Shown here one piece after another: positions 6,490 through 12,886 of a stretch of 64,000 nucleotides of DNA. The first letter of the stretch is position 1; every line of letters begins with the position of its first letter. The stretch spans positions 248,001 to 312,000 of the forward strand of contig JAOALC010000004.1 in assembly GCA_025153775.1 (NCBI GenBank). The letters run 5' to 3'. Both the position numbers and the translations under genes were made by a program. The DNA comes from SAR92 clade bacterium H231. Lineage in GTDB: Bacteria; Pseudomonadota; Gammaproteobacteria; Pseudomonadales; Porticoccaceae. The notes below the pieces were generated by a model. It was not told the DNA's origin. It worked only from the letters and a program-made list of their open reading frames with translations, and searched no databases.

Positions 6490-6969
6490 CTAACCCAAAA
6501 AATTTGTAACAACGTCTTTTTCAGGAGCTATAGCGTTTTGATGCATCAGTACCCCAACATTTCCTCGATGGTATGTTCCATGGTTTACAACATGAAATAT
6601 TATTTCACTTTTGGACATGCAGCCTTCTTCACCATTAGTAAATTGAAATCTGACGTTATCGCTTAACTCTGGCTCAGTGATATTATTCGCATAGTCAATA
6701 TACCACTGGTCTACAATTTTTACAGACTCGTACAGCTCGCCCAATGCTGGAAACGAAGTTGTATTTGTCGCTGTGTATGAGTGTGCTACTCCCTTCAGAT
6801 GCGCCTTGAAAATACAATCTACAACGTGGGCATGATTAAGCGTGCCAATTATTGACTTAATATCTTCTACATTTTCAATTTCCGGGCTTGACATCAACTT
6901 GGAGAAAAGCCCTTCATTTGCCCAAGCCTTATACTCCGTCAACATTTTAATCATATCAATTGAGGACAT
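6490..6969 (-). CDS. DinB-family (DinB/YfiT fold) putative metal-dependent protein
   Basis: A 159-residue four-helix-bundle protein of the DinB/YfiT superfamily, which includes bacillithiol and mycothiol S-transferases and many unassigned metal-binding enzymes. The histidine triad is visible: H46/H48 in LNHAHVVD and H130 and H134 in HVVNHGTYHRGNV. The opening (MLTEYKAWANEGLFSKL) fits the first helix. A good AAGGAA Shine-Dalgarno sequence precedes the ATG, so translation need not depend on the neighbouring cassette. The substrate is unknown; this is not the DNA polymerase DinB. Confidence 0.85.
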   Translation of the reverse strand: MSSIDMIKMLTEYKAWANEGLFSKLMSSPEIENVEDIKSIIGTLNHAHVVDCIFKAHLKGVAHSYTATNTTSFPALGELYESVKIVDQWYIDYANNITEPELSDNVRFQFTNGEEGCMSKSEIIFHVVNHGTYHRGNVGVLMHQNAIAPEKDVVTNFLG

Positions 6970-6990
6970 AGATTTTTCCTTCAGTATTTA

Positions 6991-7108
6991 CGCATAACGC
7001 CTTGCTCAACGGCACATGCTGCGGAGAGCGTTTTTGTGTAGGATGGAGCGAAGCGATACACAAAAACGAGCGTAGCAGTATGTGTCCGCGTGCAGCAATT
7101 TGTTAGGC
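6991..7108 (-). other. attC: Long attC recombination site
   Basis: Bounded by GCATAACGCC and GTTAGGC, about 117 bases, the longest of the array. Nested arms CACATGCTGC / GCAGTATGTG and GTTTTTGTGTA / TACACAAAAAC with GGAGCGAAGCGA in the centre. The right core includes the stop of the following gene. Confidence 0.87.
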
Positions 7109-7759
7109 ATTGCCTGCTCTAGCCTCATTCTTAGAAATTATTTCATTTAACTTTACGGCTGCCAATTCTTGCGCTATTGGATTTAGATGGTTTAGAGCTT
7201 GCCCCACTTTTCCAGTAGCCTCGTCAGCAGACAATACTTCTCCTGTTTCAACTAGGTGATCGAGCCACGGCATTAAAATAGAAAGCTCTAACATTGTACT
7301 TGCCGCCAAATCAACCGTTGATATGTTCGATTTAGCTATATTATCAGGTAATTTCTCCGAACTACCCATTTCATGCACGGCTTCGAGGCGATCTTTAACC
7401 AACTCGTGCAATGACATTATTTTTTGATAACTATACATTACTTGATGGAGAAGGTCTGAAGGGAAAGCGTGTAGGCTAGACAGCTTTTCCGTGTAGACTC
7501 TGTAATATAAATCTTGATCTATCTTGACTATAGGGTTTTGGTAAATCATTGATGCTATAACACCGCAGCTCTGTAGAGACATACCTGCCTCAACAGACAA
7601 TATTGCTGCTAAGCCTTTAATTTCGTTATTTTTTTCATCTTCTTTTTGTTTCTTGACTGCATTAATTTGGGTGCGAGTTGTGAGCACAACAATACTTGCG
7701 CCCATAAGCGCGATGAATGCAGATATTATTGTTTGAAACTCTTTGATGAACTCAATCAT
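7103..7759 (-). CDS. Unrecognised protein with N-terminal membrane segment and coiled region
   Basis: A 218-residue protein I cannot place in a family. Residues about 8-28 (FQTIISAFIALMGASIVVLTT) form a membrane helix, followed by a charged, probably coiled-coil linker (INAVKKQKEDEKNNEIKGL) and a long helical domain with several Met/Ser-rich stretches. The arrangement of an N-terminal anchor, coiled linker and helical soluble domain is again that of the other small membrane proteins in this array. The stop is inside its own attC and the ATG is about 12 bases inside the 5' boundary. Confidence 0.7.
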   Translation of the reverse strand: MIEFIKEFQTIISAFIALMGASIVVLTTRTQINAVKKQKEDEKNNEIKGLAAILSVEAGMSLQSCGVIASMIYQNPIVKIDQDLYYRVYTEKLSSLHAFPSDLLHQVMYSYQKIMSLHELVKDRLEAVHEMGSSEKLPDNIAKSNISTVDLAASTMLELSILMPWLDHLVETGEVLSADEATGKVGQALNHLNPIAQELAAVKLNEIISKNEARAGNA

Positions 7760-7764
7760 TACTG

Positions 7765-7844
7765 ATGCCTAACGCCGCCAGCAGGGGCCGAAAAACCAGA
7801 GCGAAGCGGCGGTTTTTTATTCCCTCTGGCTGGCTTTGTTAGGT
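7765..7844 (-). other. attC: attC recombination site
   Basis: Bounded by GCCTAACGCC and GTTAGGT. Arms GCCAGCAGGG / CCCTCTGGCTGGC and inner CCGAAAAACC / GGTTTTTT around AGAGCGAAGCGGC. The right core contains the stop of the next gene. Confidence 0.87.
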
Positions 7845-8357
7845 GCATTTTTCGGTAGATAGCCAAACCATAGCACTATAGATAGGATGCCCATCTTTTT
7901 TCCTGATCATAAATTTTTCATAACTTGTTGAAGCTATTCGTTCGCACCTTGATGTAAGTGCAATACCTATTTCTTTAGCCAAACTTGATGCTAGTATTGC
8001 TTGGTTTATGGGCTCTCGAAGTGCAGTTACTTTTGGGTTATGCATATTCCCAGCCGAACTCAATGCCTCTGCATGCAACTCTGGATAATTAGAGCTTAGG
8101 AACTCATGCAGTTCCTTTTGCAGTACATGGTCATCTTCTGAAAGAAACACTCTGAAATTTCTAAGCCAAATATCCTTTGGCACTGAGTTTACAGCCTCAG
8201 TAAGTGGTAGTTCTCCCCTGTGAGTGTCGTATAAAGTTGCCCAATGCTCATGAATAGATACATCCCAGCCTGAAGCAGAAGCAGAAGCAGAAGCAGAAGC
8301 AGAAGCATAAACAAAGCTTGAAGCCGTAAGAATTAATGTGGCTACGATATTTCTCAT
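7839..8357 (-). CDS. Secreted protein with an Ala-Ser repeat at the signal-peptide junction
   Basis: A 172-residue predicted exported protein. It starts MRNIVATLILTASSFVYA, a standard signal peptide, followed at once by a run of Ala-Ser pairs (about residues 18-29) and then a soluble domain with two late cysteines (about 146 and 171) that could pair outside the cytoplasm. No family recognised. The start was set at the ATG at 8357, which lies in GTTATGAG, a core-like sequence; upstream in-frame starts would precede the signal peptide by ten residues. The repeat is encoded by six copies of a hexamer. Confidence 0.72.
   Translation of the reverse strand: MRNIVATLILTASSFVYASASASASASASGWDVSIHEHWATLYDTHRGELPLTEAVNSVPKDIWLRNFRVFLSEDDHVLQKELHEFLSSNYPELHAEALSSAGNMHNPKVTALREPINQAILASSLAKEIGIALTSRCERIASTSYEKFMIRKKDGHPIYSAMVWLSTEKCT
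8272..8307. repeat. Hexanucleotide tandem repeat, six copies of GAAGCA
   Basis: Six perfect copies of GAAGCA on the + strand, encoding Ala-Ser on the other strand at the signal-peptide junction. A six-base unit keeps the frame, so copy-number change would alter only the length of the Ala-Ser run. Confidence 0.95.
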
Positions 8358-8476
8358 AACGCGACCATTGTAGGAAAGCCAATACAAATACCCAGATAAT
8401 GAGGGAAACTTTTCCTTGTGCCAAAGTTTAGCCCCGATGCCATTATCATAATATTATTGGGGCCCGGAGTTATGCT
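8355..8476 (-). other. Possible degenerate attC (ORF-less cassette)
   Basis: CATAACGC at 8355 and GTTATGC near 8471 have the polarity of an attC core pair about 120 bases apart, and the next certain attC starts at 8530. If real, they define a cassette of about 175 bases without a gene. Arm pairing is weak, so this is tentative. No gene is visible between 8358 and 8530. Confidence 0.3.
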
Positions 8477-8529
8477 GGTCGATGCCGCGAAGATAATTAT
8501 TGCTGGTAAGAATTCCAATCTCTCAAATT

Positions 8530-8642
8530 TTCCTTAAGTAACCTAACGTCTAAGTTCAGCTGCAATTGATGCGGCGTGCGGTTCCGCGCAAAGCGCGGGT
8601 TCGTGCGACGGGTCAATTGTCAGTTGCAACGCAATGTTAGGC
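8530..8642 (-). other. attC: attC recombination site
   Basis: Bounded by ACCTAACGTC and GTTAGGC, about 112 bases. Arms GCTGCAATTGA / TCAATTGTCAGTTGC and an inner CCGCGC AAA GCGCGG hairpin. Confidence 0.85.
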
Positions 8643-8650
8643 ATACGACA

Positions 8651-9085
8651 CTATTCCAATGGAAAGTCGTAGCGTATGAATCCGCGGTACTTAGCAACTT
8701 TGTCATATAGTATGCGCGCCGTCTCGTTCTCTTCCTGAGTATTCCAATAGTACCTATCAGCTCCACTCAATTTCGCCTGATCTGCAACAGCGTTTATCAA
8801 TTCGCGAGCGACGCCAAGGCCTCGCGACTCCTGCGCAGTAAATAGGTCCTGAAGATAACAAGTACGTGGCGACCAAATTGTTGTGTGAAATAGAAAATGA
8901 GCGATTCCAACAAGCTTCCCTTCTACTTTTGCTCCTAAACCAAGAACTTCAGTTCCTTCAAGCAGCCTTGCCCATGCGATCTCATATTCTTTGTCACTGG
9001 TCGGCGTTTGATAGAACTCTTTATACCCCATCGCCAACTCTCGCCACTCGGACCAATCTCCAGCTCTAAATCGCGAAATTTTCAA
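8651..9085 (-). CDS. GNAT-family N-acetyltransferase
   Basis: A 144-residue acetyl-CoA-dependent acetyltransferase. The acetyl-CoA loop is visible near residues 79-98 (LQDLFTAQESRGLGVARELI, the Q/R-x-x-G-x-G pattern), with the preceding strand LVGIAHFLFH and the C-terminal YYWNTQEEN..ARILYDKVA helix typical of GNAT proteins. The start is TTG at 9085, supported by a strong GAGGAG Shine-Dalgarno sequence at the right distance. It fills one cassette. GNAT cassettes are common in arrays and include aminoglycoside-modifying enzymes, but nothing here points to a drug substrate. Confidence 0.87.
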   Translation of the reverse strand: MKISRFRAGDWSEWRELAMGYKEFYQTPTSDKEYEIAWARLLEGTEVLGLGAKVEGKLVGIAHFLFHTTIWSPRTCYLQDLFTAQESRGLGVARELINAVADQAKLSGADRYYWNTQEENETARILYDKVAKYRGFIRYDFPLE

Positions 9086-9108
9086 TCACATCTCCTCGTT
9101 GTTTAGTT

Positions 9109-9201
9109 GCATAACGCCTCAATAATGGGCCGGAACGCAGCGGCGAAGCCGCGGAGTTGAGGTCCAGCCCCGCAGGAGCGCCATTGATTGATTTGTTATG
9201 A
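9109..9201 (-). other. attC: attC recombination site
   Basis: Bounded by GCATAACGCC and GTTATGA. Arms TCAATAATGG / CCATTGATTGA with an inner GCGGCGAAGCCGC hairpin. The right core contains the TAA stop of the DJ-1/PfpI gene. Confidence 0.87.
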
Positions 9202-9804
9202 GTTTTTACGCCACTCAAATTCCATTTGCCTCGCTGTTTTTTCTGCAAGCTCTAAACCGGCAAGCCTTGATACTAGGTGAAGGCTCATATCTATGCCAGC
9301 TGATATGCCACCCGATGAAACAAACTTCCCTTCATCGACCCAGCGACAAGAATCAACAACGTTTATATTAGGATACGATTCACGGAGTTCTTCAATATTT
9401 TCCCAGTGAGTAGTAACTTCGAGGTTTTCCAGCAATCCGGCTTGAGCAAGGATGAAAGCCCCTGTACATACCGACGCTACGACCCTAGCTTTCTCCGATG
9501 TAGCAGCTACCCAGCTTACTACGTTGGCCTTGGTTAATTCTTCTGTATGGATGCCACCAACAACAATCAATATATCTATTTCTGGGTGGGCACTAAAATC
9601 ATAATGTGGATTTAAGCTATAGCCGCCTCTTGCATTAACAGGGCGATTTTCTTCGGCTACTAAAAAAACGTTGAATGAGCTTTCGGAGTTAGTAAGTCGA
9701 GTGGCTGTTGAAAACACTTCAAAGGGGCCAGAAAAATCTAGTACTTCCGCATTCTCGTAGATATAGATTCCAATATTCAATGCACGATCTCTCTCAATAC
9801 TCAT
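9196..9804 (-). CDS. DJ-1/PfpI family protein (class I glutamine amidotransferase-like)
   Basis: A 202-residue DJ-1/PfpI superfamily protein, most like the isonitrile-hydratase / AraC-associated ThiJ branch. The nucleophile elbow is C113 in ARVVASVCTGAFILAQAG, with VVGGIHTEEL before it and the early ENAEVLDFSGPFEVF segment holding the family's acidic residue. Members include hydratases, chaperones and glyoxalase-like enzymes; which applies is not clear. The start is the ATG at 9804, inside the core GTTATGAG of the adjoining attC; a longer frame from 9849 would be coded by the attC itself. Confidence 0.85.
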   Translation of the reverse strand: MSIERDRALNIGIYIYENAEVLDFSGPFEVFSTATRLTNSESSFNVFLVAEENRPVNARGGYSLNPHYDFSAHPEIDILIVVGGIHTEELTKANVVSWVAATSEKARVVASVCTGAFILAQAGLLENLEVTTHWENIEELRESYPNINVVDSCRWVDEGKFVSSGGISAGIDMSLHLVSRLAGLELAEKTARQMEFEWRKNS

Positions 9805-9858
9805 AACGTGTGAATCAGGGGCGGAGGTACGACGTCCCGCTGCATTCAAATGTTAGCA
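9800..9858 (-). other. attC: attC recombination site
   Basis: Bounded by CTCATAACG and GTTAGCA, about 57 bases. Arms TGAATCAGGGGCGG / CCCGCTGCATTCA. Its left core supplies the start codon of the DJ-1/PfpI gene on the neighbouring cassette, and its right end overlaps the 3' end of the next gene, whose TGA falls within the attC. Confidence 0.83.
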
Positions 9859-10454
9859 CCACAAACTGCGATCATACCTATCGATGTTGTGATGACTGAA
9901 GTCAAAGAGAATAAAAATAATGTAAGATTTCCCCAGAAGTATGTTGATCTGCGATTTCTCATATTCCAGTCAACAAAGTCTTCTGTCGTATTTGATTTTG
10001 GTGGCAATGCATCTTCCCAGTAACGCTTGGTGTACAACATCTCATCATCAGGCACAGGAGGGAGCAAGGTTGAGGTCTTTTCCAGCGAAACAGCACCCAC
10101 TAGGCCCATTGCCCACGCCGTCTTCGTGACCAAGAGTGCACTTTCAAGCGATGCTTTAAATGCGTTCTTGCATGATTGGCACGCAGAGTATGCGATCAGA
10201 ATTGAAAACGCAGATAACAAAACCAAGCTGAGACACACAAGAAACTTAGGGAAACCAGTTTTAGTAAAGTGTAGCCCTAACACTGTGAATTCTGCCGTTA
10301 ATATAAGAGCTAGGTTCTTTAGCCCTGTATCTCTATGTTTAAGAAACCAGTCTGTGTGACGACCATAATTGGATGCGGCAAAATCAAGGAGATTTGGTAA
10401 GTAATTGTTGTTGCCTTTGGAAGAGTCTATCCATTTCGCAGTATCATTATTCAC
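9846..10454 (-). CDS. Unrecognised multi-pass membrane protein
   Basis: A 202-residue protein with about three membrane segments: near 48-66 and 69-92 (FLVCLSLVLLSAFSILIAYSA) and near 174-198 (FLFSLTSVITTSIGMIAVC). The loop between the second and third is long and soluble (about residues 93-170). I do not recognise a family. The start is GTG at 10454, supported by a GGAAAG Shine-Dalgarno sequence. It is the first of three consecutive cassettes that encode only small membrane proteins. Confidence 0.72.
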   Translation of the reverse strand: MNNDTAKWIDSSKGNNNYLPNLLDFAASNYGRHTDWFLKHRDTGLKNLALILTAEFTVLGLHFTKTGFPKFLVCLSLVLLSAFSILIAYSACQSCKNAFKASLESALLVTKTAWAMGLVGAVSLEKTSTLLPPVPDDEMLYTKRYWEDALPPKSNTTEDFVDWNMRNRRSTYFWGNLTLFLFSLTSVITTSIGMIAVCGANI

Positions 10455-10475
10455 AGTTCTTTCCTTCCTTTACTG

Positions 10476-10558
10476 CTTACGTTTACAGCAAACGCGTATT
10501 GGTTGATGTGAGGAACGAGCAGCGACCAATACGTCGTTTTTGACTGTTTTTGTTATGC
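10476..10558 (-). other. attC: attC recombination site with divergent left core
   Basis: Right core GTTATGC is good and inner arms CGTATTGGT / ACCAATACG are perfect; the left core (CTTACGTTTACAGCAAACGC) departs from the array's usual TAACGCC. Confidence 0.72.
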
Positions 10559-11035
10559 ATCCGCTGTAAGAATGTCATTGATTTTTCTCTTCCTAGCAAA
10601 CGCTCTTTCAACTGTCATTGATAAAAAATACACAATAAGTGCGATAGCTAATTTGGATGAGTTTTCAAAATAAAAAGCAAGGAGGATAAGTAAAAAGCCG
10701 CAGGAAAGCATACTATTTGCTTCAGCATGCGCTTTACTTACCTTGCTGACCAATAATGCATACTCTGGATTCGCTTTAGCTTTAGCATATTTACTTTCTG
10801 GATCGCTTTTTATGTATTTTTCAATTGTTTTCACCACAAAGCCAACTATCGGTTGAACTATATGCCCCGCCAAATATGCAAAAAATGCATATAAGACTAA
10901 ATTTGAAGGCGAAACAGAAAACGGCTTCTCTGTTAAGTAAAAGTAAAAAATGACACCAACACACCCCGGTATAAATCTAGCATACCAATCAAAATGAAAA
11001 TCCGGAACTTTGGTGCTAAGAGCTTCAATATTCAT
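10553..11035 (-). CDS. Unrecognised membrane protein (160 aa)
   Basis: A protein with about four hydrophobic segments (near 18-34, 46-66, 110-123 and 127-142) and a charged central loop (KTIEKYIKSDPESKYAKAKANPE). No family recognised. An AAAGGG Shine-Dalgarno sequence seven bases before the ATG indicates efficient translation from within the cassette. The stop is in its own attC. Its place between two other membrane-protein cassettes may be chance. Confidence 0.72.
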   Translation of the reverse strand: MNIEALSTKVPDFHFDWYARFIPGCVGVIFYFYLTEKPFSVSPSNLVLYAFFAYLAGHIVQPIVGFVVKTIEKYIKSDPESKYAKAKANPEYALLVSKVSKAHAEANSMLSCGFLLILLAFYFENSSKLAIALIVYFLSMTVERAFARKRKINDILTADA

Positions 11036-11050
11036 CTAACTACCCTTTTT

Positions 11051-11131
11051 GCATAACGCCGCCATAAAAGGCGAGCAACTTGTTGCGAGTCCAGCGCGTG
11101 TGACGCGCGATTTTTGATGGCCTTGTTATGT
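11051..11131 (-). other. attC: attC recombination site
   Basis: Bounded by GCATAACGCC and GTTATGT. Arms GCCATAAAA / TTTTTGATGGC with inner GCGCGTGTGACGCGCG palindrome. Confidence 0.85.
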
Positions 11132-11141
11132 TCGATGCCCA

Positions 11142-11486
11142 TTAGAGCGGAACCTTACCTGAACTGTATGCCCACCATACTAGTAAAAATGGGGCGAAAA
11201 TAATGTGCAGCCTAAATAGAAAGAAAGCTGAATAAAATAGGGAGCCGCTCAATGTTCCATTTTTGGTGTACACGTATATATTTTTTAGATATTCATAAGG
11301 TTCACGTGTGCCATGAGTAGCTAACGTAGCCAAACTTATATAGCTTATAAATGCTATTACACCTGCAATAGTACTTCCTTCCTTCCAAACAACCATTGCT
11401 GCCGCTGTTATTAGCGTATTCCCCGCTAAAGAAAACCATTTGTCTGGTAAGCCGCTGTCATAAAAATCTTTGAAAAACGGCCTCAC
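11142..11486 (-). CDS. Unrecognised small membrane protein (114 aa), first cassette of the array
   Basis: Four hydrophobic stretches (about 19-34, 41-57, 82-93 and 95-107) suggest a compact membrane protein; the family is unknown. The start is GTG at 11486 behind a strong GAGGAGG Shine-Dalgarno sequence. By the polarity of the array this is the attI-proximal, most recently inserted cassette position. Confidence 0.7.
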   Translation of the reverse strand: MRPFFKDFYDSGLPDKWFSLAGNTLITAAAMVVWKEGSTIAGVIAFISYISLATLATHGTREPYEYLKNIYVYTKNGTLSGSLFYSAFFLFRLHIIFAPFLLVWWAYSSGKVPL

Positions 11487-11505
11487 TTGGATTCCTCCTC
11501 AAACA

Positions 11506-11555
11506 ACATAACAGTCTAATTATGAAGCCTCTCGCCCTCATAATAATTGTTATCG
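11506..11555 (-). other. Terminal attC-like element at the array's right end
   Basis: ACATAAC at 11506-11512 and GTTATCG at 11549-11555 form an inverted core pair, with AATTATGA / TCATAATAATT arms between them. At 50 bases it is shorter than the other sites. It could be a decayed attC or part of an attI; no integrase gene follows. Confidence 0.45.
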
Positions 11556-12079
11556 AGACGCCCTTCTAAAATGTGTAATCAGATATCTTTTTATATGCTT
11601 TAACTAACTGATTTATATATAAAATGACCAGAAATGAAGTGCATTGCGCTATTATCGGGGCACTTTTTTGAGTGGCGTCGTCTATTTATGGAGAGGTGTC
11701 GCTTATTTTTAGGCAACTCAAAGGCGTACATTAGTGGTCAGGTTATTTCGCTGTATTTATTAGGTCCAGACTCGATTTTAATGACTGAAAAGACACAGCA
11801 AGATCGGCTTGATTCTTTGCCTGGCAAGCTACCGCAGAAAGTCTGACTTTCCATTTGGCCCAGCAACTTATAGCTAACCATTGGTTTGGGCTATAAGAAC
11901 TACTAACCCAACAAGTAAGACAGTTTAAGAGGAGAAATCCCCACCTCTGATATGAATATTGGCAGATGATTGGATTGGGAGCTGAGCAGAGAAAGATCTA
12001 TTTGATTATTAAAAACATGGGATTACCGCCCCAAGCGCACATTAATTGTTTGAGCTAAAAGGTTTAAGCCACGAAATAG
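11556..12079. other. Array boundary region without a recognisable gene
   Basis: About 520 bases. The longest frames are a 70-residue one on the + strand (11,634-11,846) and a 30-residue one (11,966-12,058); neither has a clear ribosome site or resembles a tyrosine recombinase. I looked for the C-terminal R..H..R..Y motifs of an integron integrase and saw none. It may hold remnants of a lost attI/intI platform, but nothing in the sequence proves it. Confidence 0.5.
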
Positions 12080-12328
12080 CTAAATATCCAACAACCGCCC
12101 AATCTGGGCCGCTGTGAATGGCCAGCCCTTCTCCTGGCCATTAGCCAATACAACTGGAATGCGAATGCCGTATTTTTGCTGTAACTCGGCATCGGTGTGA
12201 ATATCCACCTCCATAAGCGTTAGCCCCCTTTCCGACATTAGCGGATAGAGTAGTGCCTTAGCCTGCTCACAGAGATGGCAATTAGGGCCGGTGTAGATGA
12301 TCAACTGGTTCGCTGACGGCTTATGCAT
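12080..12328 (-). CDS. Glutaredoxin-like thiol-disulfide protein (DUF836)
   Basis: An 82-residue protein of the glutaredoxin-like DUF836 family. The redox motif is C17-H-L-C20 in IYTGPNCHLCEQAKALL, with the cis-proline segment GIRIPVVLANG and the Trp-containing end GWPFTAAQIGRLL. The start overlaps the end of the YoeB toxin gene by eight bases, so the three genes are one transcript, an unusual partner for a toxin-antitoxin pair. Confidence 0.85.
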   Translation of the reverse strand: MHKPSANQLIIYTGPNCHLCEQAKALLYPLMSERGLTLMEVDIHTDAELQQKYGIRIPVVLANGQEKGWPFTAAQIGRLLDI

Positions 12329-12581
12329 AATGAGTCCATAGTCTTAATACTTTTACCGCCTGCTGGGCTTCTAACACCTGATAGACCAGGCGGTGTTGAA
12401 TGTTGATGCGCCGGGAGTAGGCTCCCGCCAGGTCACCTACAAGCTTTTCGTAAGGTGGTGGATTTTGATAGGGATTGCTCTGCAAAATCTCGAGCAACTG
12501 GCTGGCCTTGGACTTGAGGCCCGCCGCTGCCAGTTTTTTCGCGTCTTTTTGTGCCTGCCTAGTGAAGTGCAGCTGCCACAT
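12321..12581 (-). CDS. yoeB: YoeB-type mRNA interferase toxin
   Basis: An 86-residue toxin that would cleave mRNA at the ribosome. The WQLHFTRQAQKDAKKL opening, the NPPPYEKLVGDLAGAYSRRI segment, the INIQHRLVYQV strand and the C-terminal RLWTHYA are diagnostic of the YoeB/Txe family; the catalytic Glu (in YEKL or the QHRLVY region), Arg and C-terminal His-Tyr are present. The ATG overlaps the antitoxin stop (TAATG), giving coupled translation. Confidence 0.92.
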   Translation of the reverse strand: MWQLHFTRQAQKDAKKLAAAGLKSKASQLLEILQSNPYQNPPPYEKLVGDLAGAYSRRINIQHRLVYQVLEAQQAVKVLRLWTHYA

Positions 12582-12823
12582 TACCAATCCAGTTCCTTTT
12601 TGGTGTCTTTAAGGTCAGTTTCCATGCCCTCGCGAATAGATTCTCGCATACCTGGAATTGCCAATAGGAACAAGGTTTCGTTGATTGCGCTCCAGTCCTC
12701 TTCTGAAAGGAGCACTGCGTTGCTTCTTTTGCCTTTGATAATAATCGGCTGATGGGTATTCGCGGTCTCATCAATCAGCTTGTAGAGATTGGTTCTGGCT
12801 TCGGTGACATTGTATGTGGTCAT
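12581..12823 (-). CDS. yefM: YefM/Phd-family antitoxin
   Basis: An 80-residue antitoxin and likely autorepressor. It begins TTYNVTEARTNLYKLIDE, the conserved N-terminus of YefM, followed by HQPIIIKGKRSNAVLLSEEDW and an acidic toxin-binding tail. The ATG at 12,823 is chosen because of a GGAGG Shine-Dalgarno sequence and family alignment; an upstream in-frame start adds only six residues. It is transcribed from a palindromic promoter just upstream. Confidence 0.92.
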   Translation of the reverse strand: MTTYNVTEARTNLYKLIDETANTHQPIIIKGKRSNAVLLSEEDWSAINETLFLLAIPGMRESIREGMETDLKDTKKELDW

Positions 12824-12842
12824 AGCTACCTCCAAGAACAAA

Positions 12843-12871
12843 AGCGTACGCTATTACGTACGCAATATCAA
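12843..12871 (-). promoter_or_regulatory. Palindromic promoter/operator of yefM-yoeB
   Basis: A perfect inverted repeat GCGTACG / CGTACGC at 12,844-12,863 lies 20 bases before the yefM ATG. On the minus strand TTGATA (12,871-12,866) and TACGCT (12,848-12,843) stand 17 bases apart and give a -35/-10 candidate overlapping the palindrome. YefM-YoeB complexes are known to repress through palindromes with a GTAC core, as here. Confidence 0.55.
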
Positions 12872-12886
12872 TCAGGTAATGGGTCG

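Noticed and set aside
9805-9849. Longer start for the DJ-1/PfpI gene, inside the attC
   Set aside because: The extra 15 residues are encoded by attC sequence, and the conserved protein begins at the next ATG.
222-11555. CRISPR array as an explanation for the repeated TAACGCC...GTTAG elements
   Set aside because: The elements are unequal in length and sequence, separated by genes, and have attC core polarity; no regular repeat-spacer pattern or cas genes.
11634-11846. 70-residue frame at the array boundary as a remnant integrase or gene
   Set aside because: No ribosome site, no tyrosine-recombinase motif, and no recognisable family; treated as non-coding.
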